This document shows, in pieces, positions 1-8,338 of a stretch of DNA of 27,027 nt. The stretch comes from Flavobacteriales bacterium UBA4422 (GTDB lineage Bacteria; Bacteroidota; Bacteroidia; Flavobacteriales_G; Salibacteraceae). Position 1 is the stretch's first letter, and each line of letters opens with the position of its first letter. Both the position numbers and the translations under genes were made by a program. Location: positions 1 to 27,027 of the forward strand of contig DGQE01000026.1 of the NCBI GenBank assembly GCA_002389645.1, written 5' to 3'. The notes beneath the pieces were generated by a model. It had not been told where the DNA came from, did not search any database, and was given only the letters and a program-made list of their open reading frames with translations.

Positions 1-10
1 AAATCAGAAT

Positions 11-1774
11 ATGAAATCAATCAGAAATATTGCTATTATTGCCCATGTAGATCATGGAAAAACTACTTTAGTTGATAAGATTATCGACCACGCGAAATTA
101 TTAGACGATAGAAAAGAACAAGTTGATCTTCTGTTAGATAATAATGACCTTGAAAGAGAAAGAGGTATTACAATTCTGTCTAAGAACGTTTCCGTTCAAT
201 ATAAGGGCGTTAAAATCAATATTATTGACACCCCTGGTCACGCTGATTTTGGAGGTGAAGTAGAGCGTGTTTTGAAAATGGCTGATGGTGTATTACTCTT
301 AGTAGATGCCTTTGAAGGTCCTATGCCTCAAACACGTTTTGTTTTAGGTAAGGCTATTGAATTGAACCTGAAGCCAATTGTGGTTGTGAATAAGGTAGAT
401 AAGGAAAACTGCAGACCAGACGAGGTTCATGAGCAGGTTTTTGATCTAATGTTCAACCTTGATGCTACTGAAGATCAGTTGAATTTTGAGACCTTATATG
501 GTTCGTCTAAGCATGGCTGGATGAGTAAGGATTGGAAAAGACAAACATCTGACATCGTTGAGCTTTTAGACACAATCATTGAAGTTATTCCAGAAGCCAC
601 TTATCATGAAGGTGAGGCTCAAATGCAAATTTCATCATTAGACTTCAGTAGCTTTAAAGGACGTATAGCTATTGGTAAAGTATATCGAGGTGATCTGATT
701 GCTGGAAAAGACTATTTCTTGATGAAGAAAGATGGTGTCAAGAAAAAGAACCGAGTTAAAGAGCTATTTGTCTTTGAAGGTCTGGGGAGGCAGCAAGTTG
801 ATAAAGTGAGAAGTGGTGATCTATGCGCTATTGTTGGAATGGATGATTTTGAAATTGGCGACACAGTGGCTTCCATGGAGAATCCAGAAGCCTTAAAGAG
901 AATTAGCGTGGATGAGCCTACTATGAGTATGCTATTTACTATTAATAACTCGCCATTTTTTGGAAAGGAAGGAAAATTAGTTACGTCAAGACACCTTAGA
1001 GACCGACTATACAAAGAGACTGAAAAGAATTTGGCACTAAGGGTAGAGGATACTGATACTGAAGATAAATTTAATGTATTCGGCCGTGGAGTTCTTCACT
1101 TGAGTGTTCTTATTGAGACTATGAGAAGAGAAGGGTATGAACTTCAAGTTGGAAAGCCTCAAGTAATAATCAAAGAGGTTGACGGTGTTAAATCTGAACC
1201 TTTTGAAACCTTGGTAATTGATGTCCCCGAAGAGTATAGCGGAAAAGCAATTGAGTTAGTAACTCAACGAAAAGGCGATTTGCTCATTATGGAGAGTAAA
1301 GGAGATATTCAGCATATCGAATTTGATATTCCGTCAAGAGGTTTAATCGGATTAAGGAATAAAATTCTTACAGCTACAGCCGGAGAAGCTGTTATGAATC
1401 ACCGATTTAGCGCTTACAAGCCGTTTAAAGGCGAAATGAGTGGAGTTGATAAAGGGGCTCTTGTGTCCAGTGAAACAGGTCAGGCGTTAACTTTTGCAAT
1501 TGATAGGCTTCAAGATCGGGGTCGTTTCTTTATTGACCCTTCAGAACAAGTTTATAAAGGACAAGTCATTGGTGAAAATTCTCGTGACAATGATTTGGAA
1601 GTGAACGTTATTAAAGGAAAGCAGTTAACAAACGTTCGTTCATCAGGCACGGACAAAGCAGCCAGCGTAGCGCCTAAGGTTAAATTCTCACTGGAGGAAG
1701 CCATGGAATATATTAGGGACGATGAATATTTAGAGGTTACTCCTTTAAATATCAGGATGAGAAAAATATCATAA
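11..1774 (+). CDS. typA: Ribosome-associated translational GTPase TypA/BipA
   Basis: TypA/BipA is an EF-G-like GTPase that binds the ribosome and is needed for growth at low temperature or under stress and for late 50S assembly. The 587-residue product is close to the family length of about 600. The G domain is complete: G1 AHVDHGKT at residues 11-18, RGITI at 51-55 (G2 region), DTPG at 73-76 (G3) and NKVD at 127-130 (G4). EF-G-like domains II, III and V and the TypA-specific C-terminal domain follow, including the stretch SRGLIGLR near residue 440. The ATG at 11 directly precedes the conserved start MKSIRNIAIIAHVDHGKTT. The stop codon lies inside the strong hairpin terminator that follows. 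Identification is secure. Confidence 0.97.
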   Translation: MKSIRNIAIIAHVDHGKTTLVDKIIDHAKLLDDRKEQVDLLLDNNDLERERGITILSKNVSVQYKGVKINIIDTPGHADFGGEVERVLKMADGVLLLVDAFEGPMPQTRFVLGKAIELNLKPIVVVNKVDKENCRPDEVHEQVFDLMFNLDATEDQLNFETLYGSSKHGWMSKDWKRQTSDIVELLDTIIEVIPEATYHEGEAQMQISSLDFSSFKGRIAIGKVYRGDLIAGKDYFLMKKDGVKKKNRVKELFVFEGLGRQQVDKVRSGDLCAIVGMDDFEIGDTVASMENPEALKRISVDEPTMSMLFTINNSPFFGKEGKLVTSRHLRDRLYKETEKNLALRVEDTDTEDKFNVFGRGVLHLSVLIETMRREGYELQVGKPQVIIKEVDGVKSEPFETLVIDVPEEYSGKAIELVTQRKGDLLIMESKGDIQHIEFDIPSRGLIGLRNKILTATAGEAVMNHRFSAYKPFKGEMSGVDKGALVSSETGQALTFAIDRLQDRGRFFIDPSEQVYKGQVIGENSRDNDLEVNVIKGKQLTNVRSSGTDKAASVAPKVKFSLEEAMEYIRDDEYLEVTPLNIRMRKIS

Positions 1775-1810
1775 AACAAAAAAGGCCGCACATTGCGGCC
1801 TTTTTTGTTT
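1774..1810. terminator. Bidirectional intrinsic terminator between typA and the convergent lipoprotein gene
   Basis: A perfect 17-bp inverted repeat, arms 1774-1790 and 1794-1810, encloses a 3-nt loop (cat). The core is ggccgca/tgcggcc, flanked by six A on the left and six T on the right. It therefore reads as a GC stem plus U-tract on both strands. It ends typA on the plus strand and faces the lipoprotein gene that ends at 1824 on the minus strand. Confidence 0.93.
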
Positions 1811-1823
1811 CTAAAACTGAATT

Positions 1824-2369
1824 TTATTTCTTAGTCTTTCTAGTCACTTGCCAAGGCCAGTTGCTGCATGCACTATATTCAGCACCATTGTCACCGCCTA
1901 TAATTGCTTGACCGCAAGTTGATGTGCTGTTATCGCAATCGTAAGTCTGTGCATCTATTACAATTAAATCACATGCCTCCGTTGTGCTTTTACAAGTAAA
2001 GATTACTGCATTGTCTGTCCAGCTCAAAATATCACCATTTTGGCTAAGGGAAACGGAGAATGTAGTGAATGAATTGGCACTTGATCCTACACCAGCTAAG
2101 AAATAACCTGTATTAGAGATGTAGTTTATGGTAAGGTTGGAAACTGCGTCTTCAGAAACTGCACATGAAGTGATGTCTTTTAGCTCATATAATTCGTAGT
2201 TAATTGTTGCTACTCCATTGGCATCAATAGTTCCGACATCAAAGCTTCCTTCGTTGGATAATTCAACACTTTGATTGCTTGTTTCGGTAAGGGCAATTTC
2301 AGATTCTTTTGAACATCCTACCAATGCAGCAATTGCTGCTAATACTACTAGCTTTTCAATAAAATTCAT
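1824..2369 (-). CDS. Small cysteine-rich putative lipoprotein, function unknown
   Basis: This 181-aa protein is not a family I recognise. It has an N-terminal hydrophobic stretch ending in a lipobox (LVGC, Cys19, followed by Ser), so it is expected to be processed by signal peptidase II and anchored in a membrane facing the periplasm or surface. The mature part is rich in Ser, Thr and Asn and carries six more cysteines, four of them as two close pairs (CKSTTEAC and CDNSTSTC), which may form disulfides. No T9SS sorting domain is visible. The gene converges on typA and shares its terminator; it is divergent from the RNase D-like gene, separated by 65 bp. The ATG at 2369 gives a well-formed signal sequence. 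Confidence 0.8.
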   Translation of the reverse strand: MNFIEKLVVLAAIAALVGCSKESEIALTETSNQSVELSNEGSFDVGTIDANGVATINYELYELKDITSCAVSEDAVSNLTINYISNTGYFLAGVGSSANSFTTFSVSLSQNGDILSWTDNAVIFTCKSTTEACDLIVIDAQTYDCDNSTSTCGQAIIGGDNGAEYSACSNWPWQVTRKTKK

Positions 2370-2409
2370 TTAGATTTTTAAAGAATTACAATCTCCAAGC
2401 CTTAAGAAT

Positions 2410-2417
2410 TAAGTTTG
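2410..2417 (+). promoter_or_regulatory. Putative Bacteroidota -7 box for the RNase D-like gene
   Basis: TAAGTTTG matches the Bacteroidota -7 consensus TAnnTTTG exactly. It lies 17 bp before the TTG start at 2435, so a transcript would begin about 10 nt before that codon. No TTG is seen at the usual -33 spacing. A few such octamers are expected by chance in AT-rich intergenic DNA, so support is moderate. Confidence 0.4.
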
Positions 2418-2434
2418 TCAGAGAATTAAACAGT

Positions 2435-3583
2435 TTGCAAGAACACGTCATTTCAAAAGAAGAAGATTTTTTAAAAACTATTGATCTCTTATCTAAGGAG
2501 CAATCGATTGCGGTAGACTTAGAATTCGATAAGAATAGATACCGGTATGGGTTCACCATGTGCCTAATGCAGGTAGCAACTCAAGATGAATGCTTTGTCA
2601 TTGACCCTTTAAGTGAAAGTATAGATATATCATTAATTTTCCCGGTAATGGAGGACTCTGCGATCATAAAACTCGCTTTTGAGTTTGGTGAGGATATTCG
2701 TCTATTTCACCACCTTGGCTGCAGACCTAAGAATCTTTATGATTTAAGCATCTCCACTAAACTTCTTGATTATTCGCAAGTTTCTTTGGGTAATATACTT
2801 TCTCAGCTTTTGGCTATTGAAGTGGATAAGTCTTCCCAAAAAAGCAATTGGTTTCAAAGGCCATTAAGTGAGAAGCAAGTAAAATATGCTGCTGATGATG
2901 TAAGGTATTTGCATAGGTTAGAGTCAATACTTAACAAGCGTATCGAAGAAAAGAAAATAGATGATTGGATAAAAGAGGAACGTTTTGTTTTTGAGAATCA
3001 AAACTTTGAATCAACAGAAAACAGCAACCACTATAAAATTAGAGACATGGATGATATGAGCGAAGTTCAATGGTACATATTCGAATGTCTCATTGAATTC
3101 AGAGAAGAGTTAGCCAAAGATTCTAATAGGCCATCATATCAAATCATGGATAAGGATTTCCTGTTGAGGTTAGCAAAAAATAATAATATGATTGATTCTT
3201 TTTATATGGAATCTAAGGCTTCAAAAAGATTTTTAAATGAGACGTTTAAGATGCGACTTCTTAATTTGGTGAAATCTTCGAAGCAAATTGCAATAGAAAA
3301 AGGGTTCTCACTTACTGATCTGGTCAACCCAAAACTATCTCAAGAAGAGATGGATGAAGTCAGGGCTAAAAAAAACATAAAGGACTCTATTGTTTCAAAT
3401 ACCTATAAGCCTATACAGAAACTAATTAAGCAAGACTTTGGCGAAAATGCAGCTGTCTATATAATGGGTAATAGACTGATGAATGAACTGGCTGCTGGGT
3501 CTTATGATAACTTACGCGATTATAAAAGAGAGCTTATAGTGAGTTATGCTAAACAATTAAATATGAATTTGCCTTTTTCATAA
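2435..3583 (+). CDS. Ribonuclease D-like 3'-5' exonuclease with HRDC domain
   Basis: This is a 382-aa DEDDy-family 3'-5' exoribonuclease, the family that trims tRNA precursors and other structured RNAs. ExoI is D28-L-E30. ExoII is centred on D87 in FGEDIRLF. ExoIII is Y151-A-A-D-D155 within VKYAADDVRYL, preceded by the conserved NWFQRPLSEKQ. An HRDC-like segment occupies about residues 205-290, and the length is normal for RNase D (about 370-390). The start is a TTG: no in-frame ATG precedes the catalytic ExoI motif, the first internal Met (residue 42) would delete it, and a -7-like box sits just upstream. Cytoplasmic. Whether it is the true RNase D orthologue or a Bacteroidota paralogue cannot be settled here. 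Confidence 0.9.
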   Translation: MQEHVISKEEDFLKTIDLLSKEQSIAVDLEFDKNRYRYGFTMCLMQVATQDECFVIDPLSESIDISLIFPVMEDSAIIKLAFEFGEDIRLFHHLGCRPKNLYDLSISTKLLDYSQVSLGNILSQLLAIEVDKSSQKSNWFQRPLSEKQVKYAADDVRYLHRLESILNKRIEEKKIDDWIKEERFVFENQNFESTENSNHYKIRDMDDMSEVQWYIFECLIEFREELAKDSNRPSYQIMDKDFLLRLAKNNNMIDSFYMESKASKRFLNETFKMRLLNLVKSSKQIAIEKGFSLTDLVNPKLSQEEMDEVRAKKNIKDSIVSNTYKPIQKLIKQDFGENAAVYIMGNRLMNELAAGSYDNLRDYKRELIVSYAKQLNMNLPFS

Positions 3584-3615
3584 ACAAAGAATAATATCCG
3601 ATTCCAAGAGTTTAG

Positions 3616-4773
3616 ATGACATTATTGAAGAAATTTTCAAAGGTTAGAAATCAAACACACGAGTTGTGCAAACCACTTCTCATTGAAGATTATGTGCCAC
3701 AAGGAGCGCTTTATGTAAGCCCTGCTAAGTGGCATATTGCGCATACTACATGGTTTTTTGAAACTTTTTTACTCAAGAATTATCTTGATAACTATGTAGT
3801 GTATCACCCTGCTTTTAGCTTCCTTTTCAATAGCTATTATAACAGCGTTGGAAGCAGAACGGCTCGGGTAGATAGAGGTTTAATGACGCGACCTAGTGTA
3901 GAGGAAGTTTATAAGTACAGGTCATATGTTGATGAAGCTATGAATAGACTATTGAGCAGTAAGCGCAATGATGATATGCTTCCTCTTTTGGAAATTGGCA
4001 TAAACCATGAACAACAACATCAAGAGCTGTTGATGACAGATATCAAATTTAACTTAGGTCTTAATCCATTGCATCCTATTTATAAGGAAGGGTTTTCTCT
4101 AGTCAATGATCATAATACTGAAGGTGGGTTTACGCTAATCCCTGCTGGTAATTACGAAGTAGGGTTTAATGGTGAAGGTTTTAGTTTCGATAATGAACAT
4201 GGAAGGCACAAAGTTTACCTCCATGAAGCAGCTATTTCTAAATCCATGGTTACCAATGGAGATTACCTCGAATTCATGGAAGACAATGGGTATCTAAGAC
4301 ATGACCTTTGGTTAGATGAAGGCTGGATATGGGTAACTGAACATTCTATCAAACATCCTCTGTATTGGAAAAAAGTTGAAGGGGAATGGTTTCAATTTAC
4401 CCTGGGAGGATTAGTGTCATTGGATATGAACGCGCAATTGTCTCATGTTTCTCATTATGAAGCCGCAGCTTTTGCTGAATGGAAAGGAATGCGATTACCA
4501 ACTGAGTTTGAATGGGAAGTGGCAAGTTCAGAATTTAAGTGGGGAAGTAGATGGGAGCATACGTCAAGTGCGTATTTAAGATATCCAGGATACAAGAAAC
4601 CTAAAGGTGCTGTTGGTCAATACAATGGTAAGTTTATGATGAATCAGATGGTACTTCGTGGAGCAAGTAATGCTACGCGCGAAGGGCATTCCCGATCAAC
4701 ATATCGAAATTTTTTTCACCCTAACATGCAATGGCAGTTTGCAGGAATACGATTAGCAAAAGATGAAAGATGA
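3616..4773 (+). CDS. egtB: Hercynine oxygenase EgtB (ergothioneine biosynthesis sulfoxide synthase)
   Basis: EgtB is a non-haem iron enzyme that joins a thiol donor (gamma-glutamylcysteine or cysteine) to hercynine, giving the sulfoxide precursor of ergothioneine. The 385-aa protein has a DinB_2 helical domain with the iron-binding histidines, WHIAH (H43) and HEQQHQE (H131, H135). An FGE-sulfatase fold follows from about residue 170 to the end, with RLPTEFEWEVA near 293-303 and the closing FAGIRLA. It is slightly shorter than actinobacterial EgtB (about 430 aa). The last 11 bp overlap egtD, so the two are almost surely co-translated. A Tyr pair (Y74-Y75) and the lack of a Tyr in the C-terminal RNFFHP segment resemble what I remember of cysteine-using type II EgtB; this is inference. 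Confidence 0.92.
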   Translation: MTLLKKFSKVRNQTHELCKPLLIEDYVPQGALYVSPAKWHIAHTTWFFETFLLKNYLDNYVVYHPAFSFLFNSYYNSVGSRTARVDRGLMTRPSVEEVYKYRSYVDEAMNRLLSSKRNDDMLPLLEIGINHEQQHQELLMTDIKFNLGLNPLHPIYKEGFSLVNDHNTEGGFTLIPAGNYEVGFNGEGFSFDNEHGRHKVYLHEAAISKSMVTNGDYLEFMEDNGYLRHDLWLDEGWIWVTEHSIKHPLYWKKVEGEWFQFTLGGLVSLDMNAQLSHVSHYEAAAFAEWKGMRLPTEFEWEVASSEFKWGSRWEHTSSAYLRYPGYKKPKGAVGQYNGKFMMNQMVLRGASNATREGHSRSTYRNFFHPNMQWQFAGIRLAKDER

Positions 4774-5710
4774 GATGTTAGAATTATTTGCACGCGAAGT
4801 GAAAGAAGGCTTGAGTCAATCTCCAAAACGATTGTCATCAAAATGGTTCTATGATAGTATAGGAGATTCGCTCTTTATAAGAATTATGAACCTACCAGAG
4901 TATTACCTCACGAAAAGTGAAGAAGAAATTTTTGCTAAAAAGACTTACCAGATACTATCGTCATTGGTTCCTGATTCTGGGGAATTTGATCTTTTTGAAC
5001 TTGGAGCTGGCGATGGCAGTAAAACAATGCATCTTTTGACTGCATTGAAAACACGAAAATTCACTTATCGACCAATAGACATTTCCTCCAATTCTATTGA
5101 TAATCTTCAGAAACGTGTTGCTGAAGAACTTCCAAGTATTGAGGTTGAAGGTATGCAGGGTGAATACTTTGAAGTACTTGCTAAGCTGACGACAGGTAGA
5201 CCAAAGATTATATTGTTTATGGGGTCTAATATTGGTAACATGCTAGATGAACGTGCAAATGAATTTCTACTTAAACTAAGTGCGGTGATGGAAGTTGGTG
5301 ACCGACTTTTACTAGGGGTTGATTTGATAAAAGATGAAAGTGTAATTCTTCCGGCTTACAATGACTCTGAGGGAGTTACTGCCGAATTTAATTTGAATCT
5401 ATTAGATCGAATCAATAGAGAGCTTGGGGGAGACTTTGATCGGAAGCATTTCAAGCATACTCCTCAATACGATAAGGAGAGTGGGGTCGCTTACAGTTAC
5501 ATAACATCGATGATTGAGCAAGATGTTAAAATAGATGCACTAGGCCAAACTTATCATTTTGTTGAAGGAGAAAAAGTATTCACTGAAGTTTCAAGAAAGT
5601 ATGATGAGAAGGCTTTGGCAGCAATAACCAATCATACTTCTCTGAAACTCGTAGATAGAATATTCGATTCTAAGGAATACTTCTGTGATGCCATTTATGA
5701 GAAAGAATAG
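4763..5710 (+). CDS. egtD: L-histidine N(alpha)-methyltransferase EgtD
   Basis: EgtD trimethylates the alpha-amino group of histidine with three SAM to give hercynine, the substrate of EgtB. The 315-aa length fits the family (about 320). Visible marks are the SAM-binding FELGAGDGSKT (glycine-rich loop at residues 81-88), the FMGSNIGN segment expected to contact substrate, and TEVSRKY, whose E275 and S277 match the Glu and Ser that hold the histidine imidazole in characterised EgtD. The ATG at 4763 overlaps egtB by 11 bp; another ATG at 4775 is possible but would shorten the protein only slightly. The gene order egtB-egtD puts the second step first. No egtA, egtC or egtE is in the window. Confidence 0.94.
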   Translation: MKDEMLELFAREVKEGLSQSPKRLSSKWFYDSIGDSLFIRIMNLPEYYLTKSEEEIFAKKTYQILSSLVPDSGEFDLFELGAGDGSKTMHLLTALKTRKFTYRPIDISSNSIDNLQKRVAEELPSIEVEGMQGEYFEVLAKLTTGRPKIILFMGSNIGNMLDERANEFLLKLSAVMEVGDRLLLGVDLIKDESVILPAYNDSEGVTAEFNLNLLDRINRELGGDFDRKHFKHTPQYDKESGVAYSYITSMIEQDVKIDALGQTYHFVEGEKVFTEVSRKYDEKALAAITNHTSLKLVDRIFDSKEYFCDAIYEKE

Positions 5711-5810
5711 CTATCCTAGAATCGGTGTTATTTCCAAACTCAGAATTCTTTCTTTTGTACTCCAAATGAAGAGTTTCGATTAGCCATAATAATTTCAATA
5801 CACATTGAAT

Positions 5811-6572
5811 ATGAATATAAATGAACTAGCTCAATTAGTTGATAATGCAGCTTTTAAAGCTACTCCTGTTAAACAAATAAGTGAGGGTCAGTCTTTAACC
5901 TTGGATGAAGCATATGAGGTTCAAAAGCAAATGATTGATTTGCGACTAAAACGAGGCGAGAGACTCATCGGCTTAAAAATGGGTTTTACGTCTCAAGCTA
6001 AGATGACACAAATGGGCGTAGATGATATGATTTGGGGAAGGCTCACAGATGAAATGATAGTTCAAAACGGTGGTTCAGTCAATATGAGTAAATATATTCA
6101 TGCTAGAGCCGAGCCAGAAATTTGTTTTAGGGTTTCAAAGGATATTCATGGTGAAATCGAATTAGACGACCTTGATCAATATGTTGATGGAATAGCTCCA
6201 GCTTTAGAAATCATTGATTCTAGATTTGAGAATTTTAAGTTCAGCCTAGAAGATGTAGTAGCAGATAATTGCTCGTCAACTGGAGTTGTTGTAGGGAAAT
6301 GGTTAGCACCAACACGTGAAATTGCCAATCTGAAGATGACTCTTTCGTTTGACAATGAAGTTAAGGCGGAAGGTTCGTCTTTTGATATTCTTGGTGATCC
6401 ATGGAAATCTTTGCAGGCTGCAACGCGTTTAGCTCACCAGTATGGTGAGAAGATTAAAGCTGGTCATATCATCATGGCAGGAGCGTCAACAGCAGCTATA
6501 TTTATCGAGAAAGACACGACAATATCAGTAAACGTAGAAAAGTTAGGAAGTTGCAGCTTTAGAGTTTCATGA
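5811..6572 (+). CDS. 2-oxo-acid decarboxylase/hydratase of the MhpD/DmpH (FAH) family, most like 4-oxalocrotonate decarboxylase
   Basis: Enzymes of this family act on 2-hydroxymuconate-derived 2-oxo acids in aromatic or tryptophan meta-cleavage pathways, using Mg2+. The sequence has GLKMGFTSQAKMTQMG and the following DDMIWGRLTDEM, very like 4-oxalocrotonate decarboxylases. The likely metal ligands are E101 and E103 in RAEPEICF and E133 in ALEIIDSR, with VADNCSSTG after them. Length (253 aa) is normal. I choose the ATG at 5811; a TTG two codons upstream (5805) would also be in frame. No dioxygenase, dehydrogenase or tautomerase lies nearby, so the pathway is unknown. Hydratase activity is an alternative. 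Confidence 0.85.
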   Translation: MNINELAQLVDNAAFKATPVKQISEGQSLTLDEAYEVQKQMIDLRLKRGERLIGLKMGFTSQAKMTQMGVDDMIWGRLTDEMIVQNGGSVNMSKYIHARAEPEICFRVSKDIHGEIELDDLDQYVDGIAPALEIIDSRFENFKFSLEDVVADNCSSTGVVVGKWLAPTREIANLKMTLSFDNEVKAEGSSFDILGDPWKSLQAATRLAHQYGEKIKAGHIIMAGASTAAIFIEKDTTISVNVEKLGSCSFRVS

Positions 6573-6614
6573 AAGGATTAACGGGTTTTTACGTCTAAAC
6601 AAAAAACTAGAATT

Positions 6615-6899
6615 ATGAAAGCAATTTGGAATGGTAAAGTAATCGCAGAAAGTAACGACACCACTGTTATAGAAGGAAACCATTATTTTCCTGAAGAATC
6701 ATTGAACAAGCAATACTTTATTAACTCAGGTACTCACACTGTTTGCCACTGGAAAGGAGCCGCATCTTATTATTCTCTAGATGTTGATGGAAAGGTCAAT
6801 GCAGATGCAGCTTGGTTTTACCCTGAAGCGTCTAAAATGGCTAAAAGTATTGAAGGAAAAGTTGCATTCTGGAAAGGAGTAGAAATAGTAAATCAATGA
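6615..6899 (+). CDS. DUF427 (NTP_transf_9) small protein
   Basis: This 94-aa protein matches the DUF427 pattern: MKAIWNGKVIAES at the start, then VIEGNHYFP, CHWKGAASYYSL, WFYPEAS and a terminal AFWKGVEI. Members are single-domain beta-rich cytoplasmic proteins of unknown function, despite the nucleotidyltransferase-like label given to the family. It starts 42 bp after the decarboxylase gene. Its TGA stop overlaps the ATG of the next gene in an ATGA junction, which indicates translational coupling. It could be co-transcribed with the decarboxylase, but the sequence does not prove that. Confidence 0.88.
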   Translation: MKAIWNGKVIAESNDTTVIEGNHYFPEESLNKQYFINSGTHTVCHWKGAASYYSLDVDGKVNADAAWFYPEASKMAKSIEGKVAFWKGVEIVNQ

Positions 6900-7657
6900 C
6901 ACATATTGAATCATTGCATCGTGCTGCCCAATATTTGGCTGCAGCATCTAAGAGTTTTCTTCCTGCCAAAGAGGATGATAGTCATACTAATTTGGGGTGG
7001 AATCCAATTAGTAAAAGCTTCGAAACACATCCTATTGATAAAACTGGATTGGCTCTAGCTTTTAATCTTGAAGCCTACTCGTTAGACTTCATTCATCCTG
7101 TTTCTGGCATTGAGGCCTCGTTTCCATTAGGTGGAGCTAAACATTTGGATATTGTAAATTGGATAGAACGAGAACGTGAGTTTTGCAAAGTTCCAAATGA
7201 ATTCACGTTTGATCTGCATTATGAATTGCCTTATAAAGAAGCTTTTGATGATCATTTGGTTTTTCCAAAGATGAAGGAAGAGGATTTAAAACCTCACATT
7301 CAATTGCGATGGCTTGCCGATAAAGCTTTGGCGCTTACTTCAAGTAATTTTGACATGTTTTCGGATATACGCACATGGCCACATCATTTTGATACTGGTG
7401 CTATTGGAACAAATTTGAATGAAGCAGGATCTTCTTTCGGAGTCGGGCTTTCTATTCCTGACAGTGTCGTTGATGATTATTACTTCTATGTCTCAAAGTA
7501 CAATGGAAATGAATCGATCAATGTCTCCCGTTTTTCAAAGCTTAAAAATGGAGAGTGGAAATATGATGGTTGGAATGGTGCAGTATTAAAAGCTTCTGGA
7601 AGATCTCTCCCTGAGGTGTTGTCATTTTTTGCCGAGGCTATAAAAGGCTATTCGTAG
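6896..7657 (+). CDS. Uncharacterised protein coupled to DUF427
   Basis: I cannot assign a named family to this 253-aa protein. It has no signal peptide or membrane segment, so it is probably cytoplasmic. The most conserved-looking part is the C-terminal half: TWPHHFDTGAI, then SFGVGLSIPD, YYFYVSKY and WKYDGWNGAVL. I have an impression of similar WPHHFD...GVGLS...YFYV...GW.GAVL patterns in other uncharacterised bacterial proteins. The HH and Asp of WPHHFD could bind a metal, but nothing shows this. The ATG is fixed by the 4-bp ATGA overlap with the DUF427 gene. The gene ends 3 bp before the convergent thiol-protein gene, with no hairpin between them. Confidence 0.85.
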   Translation: MTHIESLHRAAQYLAAASKSFLPAKEDDSHTNLGWNPISKSFETHPIDKTGLALAFNLEAYSLDFIHPVSGIEASFPLGGAKHLDIVNWIEREREFCKVPNEFTFDLHYELPYKEAFDDHLVFPKMKEEDLKPHIQLRWLADKALALTSSNFDMFSDIRTWPHHFDTGAIGTNLNEAGSSFGVGLSIPDSVVDDYYFYVSKYNGNESINVSRFSKLKNGEWKYDGWNGAVLKASGRSLPEVLSFFAEAIKGYS

Positions 7658-7660
7658 GGT

Positions 7661-8338
7661 TTATTTTTCTGATTCGATATTGGTAATGATTTGAAGTAGG
7701 TTTGCTGACTCGCGGTAACCGTTTGCTGCAAGATAGAGTTGGCCATTGTGACGAACAACTACTGAAGGGAAACCCTTGACACCCATTTCAGCGGCCAATT
7801 GAAAATCAGATCGTGTATTGTATCGAGCTTCTTCGGAGTTAAACTTTTCAGCGAAATCTTTCGCGTTAAGGCCAAACTCTTTGGCTATTTCGATGAAGGT
7901 GGCCTCAGAGCGCATGTCTTTGTTGTCGACATAAAAGGCACGCTGCACAGCTTTAAAGAAATCCAACTCAATTTCTGGGTTCATTTCCCTGGCTACAACA
8001 ACAGCACGACTGCCAGGCTCTGTGTCTAAAACAAAGCTTTCATCTCCGATGATTCCATAATTAATAGGTAAGGCGGTTCTTTTCTCTATTTCTTTCCAAT
8101 GATGCTCTAGAAAGTCACCTAAATCTGCCATGGTTTCAGTGCCTTGAGGCCTTAAACCTCCTAAAATCACTTTAAACTCATAGTCAGGTAATGCTTTTTT
8201 TACTTTGGTTATTTCTGGAGCAAAACCATAACACCAGCTGCACATAGGGTCACCGATATATATAAGGGTTGGATTTTGTGCTTGAAGCCACGAGTAAGAC
8301 ATAAATGAGGAAATTAATATTGTTAAAAGGTATTTCAT
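7661..8338 (-). CDS. Secreted DsbA-like thioredoxin-fold protein (CSWC active site)
   Basis: This 225-aa protein has a cleavable-looking signal peptide (hydrophobic residues 4-18, ending around LQA at 18-20). The thioredoxin-fold active site is DPMCSWCYGF with C33 and C36, and the cis-proline motif is GFPSV (P191), with the helical insertion typical of DsbA/FrnE-like proteins. The CSWC motif resembles the FrnE-like group of predicted disulfide isomerases. It is likely to act on thiols or disulfides in the periplasm. No DsbB or VKOR partner is present. The start overlaps the upstream LysE gene by 4 bp (ATGA), making it the last gene of a three-gene operon. Confidence 0.9.
   Translation of the reverse strand: MKYLLTILISSFMSYSWLQAQNPTLIYIGDPMCSWCYGFAPEITKVKKALPDYEFKVILGGLRPQGTETMADLGDFLEHHWKEIEKRTALPINYGIIGDESFVLDTEPGSRAVVVAREMNPEIELDFFKAVQRAFYVDNKDMRSEATFIEIAKEFGLNAKDFAEKFNSEEARYNTRSDFQLAAEMGVKGFPSVVVRHNGQLYLAANGYRESANLLQIITNIESEK

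Noticed and set aside
712..1014. 100-codon minus-strand frame inside typA
   Set aside because: Antisense to a highly conserved gene; Ser/Phe/Leu-rich composition typical of a shadow.
5748..5756. TTCTTTTG before the decarboxylase gene, seen again before rmuC, as promoters
   Set aside because: The first two bases do not fit TAnnTTTG well and no -33 TTG is at the right distance.
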